From positions 62,001-126,000 of the forward strand of contig JASEVX010000351.1 of assembly GCA_031761405.1 (NCBI GenBank): a DNA stretch of 64,000 nt. The letters run 5' to 3'. Positions within the stretch are counted from its first letter, which is position 1. Each line of letters starts with the position of its first letter. Shown here piece by piece: positions 43,437 to 55,923 of this stretch. Position numbers and translations under genes: made by a program. Under the pieces are notes generated by a model that was not told the origin of the DNA, did not search any database, and saw only the letters and a list, made by a program, of their open reading frames with translations. This DNA is from Serripes groenlandicus (taxonomy: Eukaryota; Mollusca; Bivalvia; Cardiida; Cardiidae).

Positions 43437-43651
43437 CTACATGCGCTTTTCAGATGCAGGATTTTATTCATTTATTTACAGTATTGTTGGTACTGACAAC
43501 AGCACTATCGAATCTCCTACCCTGACAATTCCGATACTGTTGTGTACAGATTGTACTGGTAGAGGAGCTTGCGACTTTAACACTCCGAGACCAGGGCAAA
43601 CCGCTAATCGGCTGACACTTGTCAAGTGTACATGTAATACTTATTACCAAG
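43437..43651 (+). CDS. Ig-like module exon 2 plus start of EGF
   Basis: The exon must enter in phase 2. Acceptor 'tttgaaattag' at 43436 fits and yields YMRFSDAGFYSFIYSIVG, keeping the D-A-G-x-Y motif of Ig strand F. It continues ESPTLTIPILLC, then CTDCTGRGACDF and KCTCNTYYQG, the first EGF half. The donor is 'g|gtattt'. A second phase-compatible acceptor with a better pyrimidine tract lies at 43481 (exon start 43482). The tempting 'gcttttcag' at 43453 is out of phase. Confidence 0.75.
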
Positions 43652-43751
43652 GTATTTTGATCTTTATTCAATTGTTGTTTTGTTTGCTTAGTGTTTTACA
43701 CTGCTTTAAAAACAAAATCAGTTATATCATGTGTTTACGAATACTACTTGT

Positions 43752-43918
43752 CCATTTATCCTGACACCAGTGAGTAATGCTAACCAAACAAACCTGAGCA
43801 CCATGGGAGGAAAGCCATTACTTCTAATTTTACAGTCTGTGATATGACCCGGTAGGGGATCGAGCCTGTGACCTACAGCATCCGAGGTGGGCGCTCCTCC
43901 ACTACACAACTGAGGCTT
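43752..43918 (-). mobile_element. tRNA-derived SINE (minus)
   Basis: On the minus strand a tRNA-like head ('cagttgtgtagtggaggag', with a B-box-like 'ggctcgatcccc') is followed by a body ending 'tggtgtcaggataaatgga'. That tail also occurs at about 33122 and 61190. Confidence 0.65.
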
Positions 43919-46023
43919 TTTAGCTCACCTGAGCTTTGCTCAATGTGAGTTATTGTGATCGCCTTTTGGCCGTTGTGCGTCGTGCGTCGTGCGTCAACAT
44001 CTTCTCCTCAGTAACCAGTGGGTCAATTGAGATGGAACTTCACAGAAAGCATCCTCTCCATAAGCTTACCAGAATTGCTTCAAATGTTTGAGCTCCATGC
44101 AAACACTTTTATATCCAACACTGTAAAAACACTATCAACCACATGCTGTGAACAATTTATTTTTAGACCAATTTTTAGGTATAAATCCATTAAAAAGTAT
44201 AGAGTTGTCTCCCTTTGAACATAAATTAATTTTATCCTGATTAATTCAATATCTTTTAGAAACAGGGAGTTCTAATCATCTCGAGCTCAATTCAATGACT
44301 TGACACACATTTTCCCGCCTTCTAGAGAGACGAAGCTTCAAACTGGACTGGCTGAAGCGGCTGGCTTGATTGACTTCAATCTTATAAGGAGTACGTTATT
44401 GTGTGGGCGGTTTTTACTTTGCTTCATTTTTCATCGGTGTTGTTTGTTAGGGGGTGTTTGCTATCGCGTCCGCGCCCTTAAAATATTGAAAATACTACTA
44501 AAACATTTAACGTCTTCGGCTTCCGAACGCGTACGCGCTAAAATAATTCCATAACAATTATAAGAGGCAGCTTTAGCCGGGAAGGGAGATCCTCAAGTTC
44601 TCACCAGGTGTACTACACACCGGCTATTGATCGCTAATAGAGCTCATTGATATTATAATCATAAAAAAAGGTTACTTAACGTTAAACAACCAGAGATCAA
44701 TGCAAGTAGACCCTGGGTTACACTGAGATTTCGGCCACTGGTATCGACCCACATGGAAAATATACGGGGTGGTCATCTACCGGTATAATCCTGGACAGCG
44801 CCATCCCTGAATGGGTATGCTCAGACAATCGTGGATAAAACTCAACCGTCAAACTAGATTTATTCTTGCTTCTACTTTTAACAACAATGTAATAATGATT
44901 TAAAGGAAAATAGTTAACATCTATAGACATATAAACAATAGATATGGGCATGCTGTACTTTAGATTAAAAAATAGTTTTATAAACAATAGATATGTGCAT
45001 GATGTACTATATATTAAACAATAGTTATATAAACGATAGGTATGTGCATGTTGTACGATATAGTAAACAATAGTTATAACACTAATCCCCTCGGCCCCCT
45101 AAACACCTAGAAGAAAAACACAAAAACAAAAACAAAAAAACAAAAACAAATATATAAAAGAAACACACAAAAAAAACACATATATATAGGTATATATGTA
45201 TATATCTATATATATACTAGATAGTCTGCAAACCAATAGTCTGAAAACAATAATAGTAGTCATAACGATAGCTGCTCGCCAAATGGCATTAATGCCGAGC
45301 GCGAGGGTAAAAAACGCCAACCAACAACAACAACAGAATTCTGGTTTCCATGGCAACGAAATGAATAAAAGTTCAAAATTCTTCTTCTCCCAAACTGGTT
45401 GGCAGATTTTCAAATTTGTTTGTAGAAATGTTCCTTGGTTGACTTCAAACCATGTTGATTGGTCGAAAAACATGGCCGCCAGCGGGAGGGGGGGGGGGGC
45501 TATTTTGCCTTATATGGCTATAGTGAAAACTTAAAAATCTTCTCCTTCGAAGGGGTCAAGCCGATTTTCAAATAAGTTTGTAGAAATGTTCCTTAAGTGA
45601 CCACTATCAGATTCCTTCAAGCCATGTTGATTGGTCGAAAACATGGCCGCCAGAAGGCGGGGCTGTTTTGCCTTATATGGCTATAGTGAAAACTTTAAAA
45701 ATCTTCTCCTCCGAAAGTATGAAGCCCATTTTCAAAAAGAACTGTAGAAATGTTCCATGGGTGACGCAAACCAGAATTCCTTCATTTTTTGGGGATCAAT
45801 GCATAATTCTGGTTTCCATGGCAACGAACTTCAAAATTCTTCTTCTCCCAAACTGGTTGGCAGATTTTCAAATAATCTTGTAGAAATGTTCCTTGAATGA
45901 CTCTATATAAAATTCCTTCAAGCCATGTTCATTGGTTGAAAACGATGGCCGCCAAGGAGCGCTTATATAGCTAAAGTTGAACAAATCAGGTGAGCGATCC
46001 AGGGCCATCATGGTCCTTTTGTT
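43919..46023. repeat. Long ~165 bp-unit interspersed element, interrupted
   Basis: Begins 'tagctcacctgagctttgc', with 'gtgcgtcgtgcgtcgtgcg' just inside, and ends 'gggccatcatggtccttttg'. Units recur at 45340-45990. The middle (about 44150-45330) is unrelated, including an A-rich stretch and a TA-rich run near 45170-45230, and is probably a later insertion. No gene seen. Confidence 0.65.
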
Positions 46024-46138
46024 TATTAACTTGTAGCAAGATTTAAATTTCGTCGTAACAAAATGGGTCTTTGAATAAATGCAACCAGTATAGATTCAGA
46101 TAAACATGCAAATCCTTACAGACTGGTCTACTAGTCAT

Positions 46139-46374
46139 CAAATTTACTAGAAGATTGTTCTCACATTCTGAAGCTTTCTGACACTTCTACAGCAAACGAC
46201 TTTTGAAACTATTGTGGCAAGAGGGGAAACTTAAGAACATGCGATTCATCCTTTTGCCACAAAGTTTTCAACACTTTTTAATAATTTACATTTCATTCAT
46301 TGAGATTTTCAACCTTTTGTCTTGATGTTTTCAAAGTTATCTGCTGCATATTTGTTGTATGTGGGAAAGGGTTA
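46139..46374. mobile_element. TTAA-type foldback MITE
   Basis: Right end 'gttgtatgtgggaaagggtta', internal 'agttatctgctgcatattt' and 'ccttttgccacaaagtttt'. The left end is degraded. Confidence 0.72.
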
Positions 46375-46590
46375 CTGAATGACACAGTGTATGATATTGA
46401 GCTACGTTGGTTGCACATGTCTGATGGTATAGTTCATGCGTCAAGACGTATTAACACATCCATTATCCATACATATTAAATACAATATTGGGATAGATTG
46501 AAATTATTTCCAGAAAATGTTAATTTTGTATATTTAGATCAAAATAAGAACACTCTATAATTCAAAAGTTCAGGCATAGGACTTCTTCAT

Positions 46591-46719
46591 GTTATATTTA
46601 ACAAAGATCACACACTATGTTGCGTCCATTCCTTCAGCAACAAAAATTGAAAGAGAAGAGAGCTAGGGAATACTTTCAAGATGGACTAAACATAGTAGGT
46701 GATCTTTGTTAAATATAAC
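46591..46719. mobile_element. Small foldback element abutting the 2.8 kb inverted-terminus element
   Basis: Exact arms of about 20 bp ('gttatatttaacaaagatca' and its complement) enclose ~90 bp. Its right end touches the TTAA of the next element. Confidence 0.8.
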
Positions 46720-46720
46720 C

Positions 46721-49528
46721 TTAAGGTGGAATCATACCTTTGAAATAACGTCGTTACTTCCTCATTTCAATTTGGATTCGGATAAAAAGAACTTTAAACT
46801 GAAGAGAATACAATAAACTGTGTGATAATATCAATTATATACATCTGTCATGACAATTAACGTAACATAAGGCGACTTAAAATAGAAATTTCGCTAGAAT
46901 ATTTTAACAGTAATTTGATTATTTCTAATTTATTTAAAATTCGCCCGAGAGATTTTTTTTAAAATAAAATATAACATAGAACACCTATTCATCTACCATT
47001 TGCCAAACTTTCAATCAAATCTATCGTGTCGATTTTTAATAAATCACAATGCCGTTAAACCTCTTGTGTGCGTCGTAGCGTTCACTGCGGAATTAAACAT
47101 TGAGACGCATCCAGGGTAATTAAAATGAATACTTATGTTTTCCTTATAATTATCAATTTCATTCTAAATATAAGCCATCTCCTAAAGAATAATGGTTGGT
47201 AGTATATATGTGTTTCTATTTAAAGAATTAAAGTAATTATGGTCGTAAATAATTTAGCAAAAAACAACAAAATGATATTTGGATTTGTCATATGTATAAA
47301 CTGACTCGTTTACTTTCCTGTTCAACTGTTGTTCTATATATAAAATATAATTATCACACATATTATATGTCACCCTTGGTTTTTTGTAACAAATTTGAGA
47401 TAACAGTATACAAATGTTGTTTTCAATATGCAATTTTGAGAATTTCGAAGTCTATACCTGTCACGCAAAACTTTCTTGGTATTCTATCCGTGATAATGTT
47501 GTTGTTGTTTGCGGCAAGTTTTTTATTAAATTGCAATTTGTGTTTACACAGCTGCACAGTTATGTGTGATTAAAGGAATGACCATTACTATCTCATCTTA
47601 TATTAACATCGATTTGAAGCGAATGATATAAACGCCGTCATGATATATAGTTCACAATCTTTCCTTAAATAATTTTAAAGCAAAACTTGGTTTATTTAAC
47701 GAACTCGCTGACTAATAATACAGTTATTACCTTACCTTTACTAACAAAACAAATGCCCTAGATATTTCTTTTAAAAGAAATCATTATAATTCCGAACACC
47801 ATTTCTTCTCCAATTTACTCAAATTTGTTGGAAATATATCGGGCGGACTTTTAGTAAAACGCTATACCGTAATACTGCTGACGTGCGCGGGTACGCGCGT
47901 TGTGGAACTTAAAATTTAAAGCAGCCACCCCTTCTTCTATCTTTCTTTTTTTTACTCCATATGTCCCCGTTATTTTAAACTACCGGTACTTAGTTTTGTC
48001 TTGAGAATTGTTTTTTACCCTTACCAAATTTCAAGACAAACTATAGGGTTGATTTTAAGTAAATCACAATGCCATAAAACCGTAGCAGATCACACATTTT
48101 GTCACATGTTCATACCTAATTACTTGTGTTGTCAACACACTTCCAATTATAAAACAAAATGTATCATTACCCGACTATACGCTGTCTACAATTTACAGAC
48201 AGCTGTGCAATGACATTGAAGACTCACTACATAGTGCAGACAACGATGTGATGGCATTCCACGGGATATGTATGTAGATAATAATAGTTGGTTATTTACC
48301 CAAACTATACAGGGAAATATTGTCAATAAACACCTGTATTCAAACAGCTCTAAGTTGAATCGAACAGCGGAACTCTGTGAATACAATCAAGTCAAAACTT
48401 TCATAAAATCTTGTACATAAGGTTTTCCAAAGGGAAGAAAGTCAGATAGTTCTTCTCGATGTTTTATCATATAAAGTGTTTCCTTAAGTAACAAAAGCAT
48501 GATCGAGGATAGAATAGATATAGAAAGCTTTGCATGACAGTTATAATCGTTGACGTGTTGAAACATGCTTTGTGCCTGATAAAGAGAAACTCAGTTTTTA
48601 CTGTTATCTGAAGATACATTACAAAATACCTAGAGTGACACATAGGAAAGTAATAATAAAATATATTAACAATGTCAATTTCTTCCATGATAATTCTGAC
48701 GATGCTCTTGTTTGAAGAATTTCGTATCAGTAATGTTGGGTTATATAAAATCATGAAACTTCATGTTATATCGAATTACTATTTGATGTTCCCGTATCAA
48801 TTTGTGTATGTAAATGTATGTATGTAAATGACGAATTACATGTATTCGAATAAGTGAAATAAAATCTATCTATAAGAACTGCAAGCGACGGTTTGAGACT
48901 AATACTAATACATGGAATGTGAGAAAATGATTTAACAGATAAACAGCGAAGTAGGCAAGTCAGTTTATATAAAACATATTTAATATTTAAAGGAGTATAA
49001 TAGATACAGTTTACAAATTTCGTAAAAGAATAAAATTGAGTATTTTTATGAAAAATCCGGAGTTCATTTTAATAACCCTTGGTAGTTTCAATTTAAATTC
49101 CGCAGTGTACGGTTTGTCGCGTGATGAGCTGTAACGTCATTACGATTTACTAAAGATCTGCACGATAGATTTTCTTGATATTTTGGTAAATGGTAGACAA
49201 AAGGTTGTTCCAAATTATATAAGTTTTTAAAAAAAATCTCTCGGGCGAATTTTTAATAAATTTGAAATAAACGAATTACTGTTAAAATATTTTAGCGAAA
49301 GTTTCACTTTTACTCCCCTTATGTTACGTTTATTGTCTTGGCAGTTGTATGTAAATTACATCACTACGCAGGTAATTTTATTCTCTTCAGTCTGGTGTTA
49401 ACTCTTTCCAAATACCACTTCAAACGAGAAAGCCATGGTTATTTTTTTTTACAACACTGTAATTGTCGCAAAAACGTACGTTTTGACGTCAAAACGACGT
49501 TATTTCAAAGGTATGATTCCACCTTAAG
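46721..49528. mobile_element. ~2.8 kb element with long terminal inverted repeats
   Basis: The ends 'ttaaggtggaatcatacct' and 'aggtatgattccaccttaa' are exact inverses, each with TTAA at the edge. Imperfect inverted homology extends ~400-450 bp inward ('gaaataacgtcgtt', 'cgcccgagagattttttt' against its complement near 49230). The interior has no transposase-like frame, so it is non-autonomous. Open frames inside (e.g. 47292-47573) look like chance. Confidence 0.8.
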
Positions 49529-49839
49529 AAGAACTTTTAAACATATTTGCATTCTTATTTAGAAGATAATATCGTGAGTTTTCTAAATATAATTATTTTC
49601 TCAAAATGTCAAGATTCGATGTTGAATAATCAATAAACCTAGTGCCTGACGTGTTCAGGATGAAGGTGTTGAATAAGTCTGGAATTTACATGTGTCAGGA
49701 CAAAGGTGTCCAATATGTTAGAAATAATTGGTCCATTTGAAAGGGATAGAATTATAAAAGACCAACAATGTATTAAGCTCCCCGATTTAATTTCGGAGGA
49801 GCATAATACTCGCTGCTTCGTCCGTACAAGCACTTCTAC

Positions 49840-49980
49840 CTTTTACCACAATGTGTTCACCTTTATTCAATAATTGTTCTTTCAATTATAAAGCCTTTCC
49901 ATACTTTTGCCTATATGTTTTAAAAGTCGTCTACTTCCTATTTATTGTATGAGTACATTGTGGGATTGGGTTAATCACGC
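49840..49980. mobile_element. TTAA-type foldback MITE, partial
   Basis: Half element with 'ttttaccacaatgtgttca', 'agtcgtctacttcc' and 'gtgggattgggttaa'. It is preceded at 49788 by the tip of another common element ('ctccccgatttaatttcgg'). Confidence 0.65.
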
Positions 49981-50010
49981 TTAATGTTTATCTATTTTCT
50001 GTCTGAAAAG

Positions 50011-50175
50011 GTTCTGATTGTGAAGTAGACTTTGATGGATGTTTTGGCACGCCATGCTCATTTGGAAGAACATGTGAAGATAATGCAGCTGCAGTTCATG
50101 AATCAACCGACAAAGCATTTACGTGCTCAGGCTGTCCTCCTGGGTACCAGCTTGATGATCAGGATAATTGTGAAG
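50011..50175 (+). CDS. EGF exon completing the first C-terminal EGF pair
   Basis: A 165-nt phase 1-1 exon with acceptor 'ttctgtctgaaaag' and donor 'g|gtaagg'. It encodes GSDCEVDFDGCFGTPCSFG, CEDNAAAVHESTDKAFTC and SGCPPGYQLDDQDNCEG. With the Cys from 43651 this gives EGF modules; the extended loop between third and fourth Cys resembles the EGF region after VWD in MUC4-type proteins. Confidence 0.85.
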
Positions 50176-50321
50176 GTAAGGAAGCAGCCAGCTAGAAAAG
50201 GCTTTCCAAATGAAAAACTAGCCATTTTTACAATTTCTATTCGCACCAACCGTTTTTTTCACACAGACAACTTCTGATGTCCCTGAAGCAGTTGGATTTT
50301 TAAAACAATTTTATTTCTTGT

Positions 50322-51015
50322 TAGTTCCACTTGCTGAAAGCCAGTCAAGCTTATATCATGGCACATTTGCCATTGTCCGTCCGTCTGTGCTTTCCTAAAG
50401 CATCTCCTTGATACAAAGACCATTTGATGCCTTTGTGGCTGAAGAAATGGACACACTTTTGAAAACAAAATGGTAAATTGCATAGTGTAAGAAATTTGGT
50501 TTTCGTTTTGTATCAAGTGACTTCTCCTCTGTATCCACTGGCCCAATTATGTCAAAACTCCAAAGGTAGCAACCTCTCAATTTCCTTTTATAAATATTCC
50601 CGTTTTTGTAGCTGACAATTTGATTGGCTGACACAAAGGTCAATCTGAGGTGACCTGTATGAGGCAGTCATCATATCTTTATACAAGCAGATGAAGTTTA
50701 GGTCTGATTTTAATGAGACGGTTTTCGAAGCAAACAGTAAAATGTTAAAGGCTCATGAGGAACAGCCTTAGTTTCGTTTTGTATCAAAAGACTTCTCCTC
50801 TGTAACCACGACCAATTATGACAAAACTCCACAGGTAGCAACCTCTCAATTTCCTTTCATAAATATTCCCGTTTTTGTAGCTGACAATTTGATTGGCTGA
50901 CACAAAGGTCAATCTGAGGTGACCTGTATGAGGCAGTCATCAGATCTTTATACAAGTAGATGAATTTTAGGTCTGATTTTAAAAATGTTTAAGGCTCATG
51001 AGGAACAGCCTTAGT
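50322..51015. repeat. Interspersed element with an internal ~265 bp duplication
   Basis: Begins 'gttccacttgctgaaagcc'. A ~190 bp segment ('gtagcaacctctcaatttc' to 'gaggaacagccttagttt') is present at about 50566 and again at about 50836. Confidence 0.8.
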
Positions 51016-51053
51016 TTACCATCCTGTCAATAAATAAATAAATATGTACTGTA

Positions 51054-51270
51054 GCCCTTTCCCACATACATCACATCTGAAGAAAACGACTTAGAAAACA
51101 TCTGGACAAAAATATGCATTATCTCTATAAATGAAAGTATATTTATTGAAAAGATTTGAAAACATTTTAGCTTGAAATGAGCAATTTCATCTTTTGTCAC
51201 AAACATATTAAAAAGTCGTCCACATGCATAATGCATGCGTTAAAAGCCATCTGCATTTGGGAAAGGGTTA
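51054..51270. mobile_element. TTAA-type foldback MITE
   Basis: Begins 'ccctttcccacatacatca', ends 'catttgggaaagggtt', with 'aaagtcgtccacatgcat' inside. Confidence 0.78.
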
Positions 51271-51373
51271 TGTTACTGATACATATTAGTGAAATTTGCT
51301 TATTATAATTCAATTATACAACAATACCTCAAATTCATATATATCAATATATGTATATTCCATATGATTTCAG

Positions 51374-51496
51374 ATACCAATGAATGCAACAACGCCACTC
51401 AAAATGTATGCGAAAATGTGTGTGTGAATACTGAAGGCAGTTTCAAATGTGACTGTTCTAATGAATACAGGGCAATCAATAACACAGCGTGTGAAG
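51374..51496 (+). CDS. cbEGF exon
   Basis: A 123-nt phase 1-1 exon with acceptor 'atatgatttcag' and donor 'g|gtagaa'. It encodes DTNECNNATQNVCENVC, NTEGSFKCDC and AINNTACEG, with the six-Cys cbEGF layout. Here the calcium signature is DTNE instead of DINE. Confidence 0.88.
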
Positions 51497-51828
51497 GTAG
51501 AAATAGTTTCTTAGTGATTTGTTATCAACTTATGGATTTGAGTTCTCTAAATAAGAGTCGTTTTTCATATTCTTAACCCTTTCCCACCTTCAGATGCCTT
51601 CTGACGCATCTACAGCAGACAACTTTGATAACATAGTGGCAAAAGGAGCAATTTATCTTATTTGACCTCAACGTCTTATTGTTGGTACACAGAGTACCAA
51701 CATCATATTGTTTTGAAAGTTCATTAGAACAGGAAGTGTGTATGGTTAGCTTTGAGGATCATTGGACAAGTTTGCTTCTACAATTATTATGCAAATCTCA
51801 TGTACATGCATAATATGAGCAGTTCCAT

Positions 51829-52016
51829 GAGCAAACCAACATTGTGGACTCTTCGTAAAGTATCGACCCAGTATTGGCAGGCTAAATGGAGCAGACACTG
51901 TTTGCGTCTGGTGGATTTTCTTGTTCAGGAATCATTACTCTATACCTCTTGGACGGAATATGTCGGCCCGGATCTGGGTCGATAAATTACGCAGAGTCCT
52001 TAATTTTTTTTTCTCG
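51829..52016. mobile_element. MITE with inverted termini, copy 2
   Basis: Left end 'gcaaaccaacattgtggac' and 'gtatcgaccca', right end 'tgggtcgataaattacgca' and 'gagtcct'. It ends ~45 bp before the next EGF exon. Confidence 0.75.
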
Positions 52017-52060
52017 TGTAACGGATCATATGTCTTAACAAATGTGTTGGGTTTTTCCAG

Positions 52061-52186
52061 ATATAAATGAGTGTGACGAGGCTACTCATGACTGTGAACA
52101 CTTGTGTGTAAACACACAGGGGGGATATAACTGTTCTTGTCATCCTGGCTATATCTACAACGAGACTGATAACTCATGTACATTAG
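52061..52186 (+). CDS. cbEGF exon
   Basis: A 126-nt phase 1-1 exon with acceptor 'gggtttttccag' and donor 'g|gtaagg'. It encodes DINECDEATHDCEHLCVN, GGYNCSC and TDNSCTL. Confidence 0.9.
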
Positions 52187-52544
52187 GTAAGGTCATCTTT
52201 TTTCTTTACTCATGCAACAGTCCTGCTATCCTATTGTGTTATCCCTTTTCTACATACAACTAAAGTGCAACAGACGACTTAGAAAACAACTAGCTAAAAT
52301 ATGGAAACTCATAAGCCCTGGATTGACATCCCACGTCACTAGCATCTGAGCTACTAGGTCTCGAACATCTTTTGTATTGACGGCCAAACATGTACGAGTA
52401 TTTTGTATTATATCACATGAATACATTATTTTCCTTTTGGCTGTACACATGTTTGTATAGTGTTCTCTATTGATTGATCCTATGCTAAAATATAATTGTT
52501 ATTATATACATGTACACTTATGTGATTGATAGATTTACATACTC

Positions 52545-52725
52545 ATGTGTTTCCTGGCTTTTTAACACAGTTCTCCAAACAACATTCTTTCCAAGCAACT
52601 GGCTGCTTTTCCACATACATTGCCTTTTGTCAAACGTTGGAAAGAATGTTGGCAGAGTTAGGGTTTTAACTCACAACCCCTGGATTGACAGTCCATGTCG
52701 CTACTGACACAGCTACTGGATCTCG
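52545..52725 (-). mobile_element. tRNA-derived SINE, family 2 (minus)
   Basis: On the minus strand a tRNA-like head ('agtagcgacatggactgtc', 'ggggttgtgagttaaaac') is followed by a body shared with 54335-54548 ('cttttgtcaaacgt' on plus). A fragment of the head also lies at about 52313-52370. Confidence 0.7.
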
Positions 52726-52861
52726 GCTATACCTATGTGAGCGATGCGCTATCAAAACCAATCTAAATATTATTATTACATATTTGGTAGAGCCCAGAAT
52801 GCCGGCATTTCCATGCTAAAGAAAAAAATACTAATTGACGAACAGTGCAGCGCCACATCAG

Positions 52862-53083
52862 ACTGTACGGATGAGCTGACTGATCCGGATCTACACTGTT
52901 TACAAATACCTAACGGATGGTTTTCGCAGAGTTCTGCTCAAGTCTTCTTATATTATACAGTTGATTTAGGACTATGTGCAGATGCCAACTGTCCAACGGA
53001 GAATGGTGGATGCTATGAAGGAGCAACAAACCTTGTTTGTTTTTGTTTGAATGGTTACCAGCTAGAAAGTAATTTGTGTAAAA
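52862..53083 (+). CDS. Cys-rich and EGF exon (start uncertain)
   Basis: The end is firm at donor 'a|gtaagt'. It encodes DCTDELTDPDLHC, then IPNGWFSQSSAQVFLYYTVD, and an EGF with NCPTENGGCYEGATNLVCFC. The only acceptor in phase with 52186 is AG at 52860-52861, in weak context. However the frame is open further left and includes ILIDEQCSATSDC, which would balance the cysteines. A longer exon entered in another phase (acceptor near 52789), with an unseen exon before it, is possible. Confidence 0.65.
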
Positions 53084-54334
53084 GTAAGTTGTCTTGAAAT
53101 CGCACCATCACTCCAATATCTATTGGAGAAATATCTTCTGTTGTTGAGTCATTTGGAATGTGATATCAGTGAGATATAATCCATATTACCCACACTGTGA
53201 GTGATATAGGTATGACGTCCTTTTCCTAGTTTCCGGTCATGTTATATATATATAAAGAAATACGTAATGGTATATTATTTAATGCTAAACGATGAGATAC
53301 TGAGTTCTATCTGTGAGATATATATAGGATCCATCATGAGTTTTCTTTGGAGATCAAGATTTCTTAAATGAGTCTAGAAAAAGACGGTTATTAACCGAGC
53401 CTCTTGTTGGAGATGAACTACTGCTAAACTTGCATTCATATTGGATGTTGTAAAATGTTGCCTGTAGAGTGTTCACAAGGCAATTGATGATGGCGTGTGA
53501 ACGAAGGACATCAGACAAACTGTGATCATGAAAAACACAAACTGTGCAATCAAAGAACAGGACTTTATTTGAATTTGATATATACTTATCTGTTTATAAA
53601 CATTACCTTGTATTAATCCATTAGTATTATATGTAATCAGCTGAATTTCTTCTCCAGTCATCCTCAAAACAGCTGTAATTCCATCATTGTATGCGTTGCT
53701 CTAAATCTATTCCCTTGTTTAATGTTGATGCAGGAAGTTATATTATCCCACAGTTAAAGATGCATGCAATTTTCATTGTATTGACAGGTACCAATGACCA
53801 AAGGATATATCACTAACTGCCTATTATATATGAACTTCCTCTCCCATTTTCGACATAACAGCTGTGATTCCATGATTGTACAGGTTGCTCTCAATCCATT
53901 TACTGTTTTGATGTGTATACAGGAAAGATGATAAATTAATTAAAAAACAGATCTATGAAAATAAACATGTATATTAGTTATGTCAGAAAGCCAAGCTTTG
54001 GGCTCTGAGAATAATGTTCTAGTTTTGATTTAGATCAGGTTGTACCTCTGTGCAGTCTTATCTGGATTATTCATTTAAACCAATTACTTTAAACTTATCT
54101 ATTTTTGCTTAAATCTTATTTTAATCACACTCCATGTCCTTGAGATACAACCAGTTCTTACGCCATTTGTGCAGAAAATCCCAGTCTTCACTGCTTCGAA
54201 TTCAGTAAATATTTGGGGGATTTTCTATGCACCGCATTTGACATTTGTTAGGCCAATATTTATTTTTTTCAAAGGGGCCAACTCCCCACTTATGTTTTCA
54301 ACAAGTTTTCAGTCATATCACGGCGACCAGTTCA

Positions 54335-54548
54335 CTTACTCATGCATTTCCTGGTTTTCCCACTCCAGTACACCGCACAACATGCTGCTTTTCTACTTAG
54401 ACTGTTAAACAGACCATTGGTGAAAGACGAATGACGCAGGTCACAATGACTTTTGTCAAACGTCAGAATTAATGTTGGTCGAGCTGGGATTTAAACTCAC
54501 AACCCCTGGATTGACAGCCCGCTTCGCTACCGGAGCTCGGCCATTCAT
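54335..54548 (-). mobile_element. tRNA-derived SINE, family 2 (minus)
   Basis: The minus-strand head 'gaatggccgagctccggta' with 'gcgaagcgggctgtca' and B-box-like 'gtgagtttaaatccc' is folded like a tRNA. The body includes 'gacaaaagtcattgtgacc'. Same family as 52545-52725. Confidence 0.75.
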
Positions 54549-55805
54549 ATATAATAAAAGGTCAAATTAGTGACAATGTTACTAACATGAATCATGTTTT
54601 GCCGTAGGGTGGGTTCCTTTAGAGCATCGCAGTGATCCTGACCTGCAATGTGCCTTGTTAAGATTCAATTTCGATAATTGGCACATCCTTTTTTAGATGT
54701 AAAAATAACTTTTAATTTTGTTAAGAGAACACAGGAAAAGTCATGCCCATATAAATCCGTTTCGGCTCTTGAATTCACTGGGGACGTTTCATCTTGGGTT
54801 CGCTTAGTCTGAAAAGATGTTAGTTTTAACTAAATAGCCATTATTCAGAAATATTCCGTCCACATTGCAATGTGTTTCACCACTAAAAAAATGGAGTGGA
54901 TGTCATGCAGCAGAAACGTAATATATTGCGTCATAAAATGTGTCAACAATCTGCACTTGAGGACTTCCAAGAACACTTCTAAAAATAGATTTACTTTTTC
55001 TTCTTATAAATGTGCGGTTTTAGTGGTCGCATGAATTCTGAATGGGGTATAATGGCGGTAGCGATTCCGAAATTTTAACCAGGTGCTCCTGTGTGATCAA
55101 GAACAGAATATTACCCTATGCATAAATTTAGACATACAGGAGCACGTCCCTGTGATTCAACTCTGTGTTGGTGTACTTGGGTAGACATAAATATACATGT
55201 CTCTGATTTGGGTCACAGGGTGTTTCGTGTAACCGCTATGTTCAGCCAATTATTGCATTGATCTTTGACAGTCCGAAGGAGTTTTTGTCAGAAGGACATA
55301 CGACTTCAGCGAAGTCTGCGTAGCATTGAGGGTGAAACAAATTTACCCTTTAATAAGAGCATCTTAGTCAGACAGTGAAACCGAAATAGTCCATCGACAG
55401 AACATACGTCAATGAAAACAACCCATCGCTGATTCTCAGATTCACACTACAGCTTTATTTTATACCAACGCCAAAATAAAATTTATGTTATTCAATGGGA
55501 AACGAGAGCGATAAAAATTCTTACCTGACGCAAAGAAACTCGCAGCCGATTACGTTATGGTTGTCAGCCTTTAATGTAAACAGCACAGTTGTTCTAGTTA
55601 TCTCGGGTACCGGCTGAATATGACGTCACCGGATGTGGATAATTGTCGGTCATGGTTCCCTGCTTTGTTCTATGTAATTTTACTTGGAATTTCACGAGCA
55701 GGGCCATAGTAAAATTTTGCACCCAAATTTTTTCCATACTGATTATAGGAAATTTCCTATAATAAAGGTAATACCTAAGAACGAGCTGCGCTCGTTATTA
55801 CATGA

Positions 55806-55923
55806 GTGGTCATTCAATACGGAATTTATGAAACGAGTTTTCTGAAATTGATAAGAACGAGCCTTGGCGAGTTTTTATCACTTTTAGAAAACGAGTTTAA
55901 TAAATTTCGTATTGAATGACCAC
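55806..55923. repeat. Foldback (118 bp)
   Basis: Arms 'gtggtcattcaatac' and 'gtattgaatgaccac' extend imperfectly to the centre ('gaaacgagttttctgaaa' against 'ttttagaaaacgagttt'). Confidence 0.88.

Noticed and set aside
44300..44554. 84-codon plus-strand frame
   Set aside because: Within an interrupted interspersed repeat, no domain and no splice support.
47292..47573. 93-codon frame inside the long inverted-terminus element as a transposase or membrane protein
   Set aside because: Hydrophobic but without any transposase motif, and the composition is that of AT-rich sequence. No splice or promoter support.
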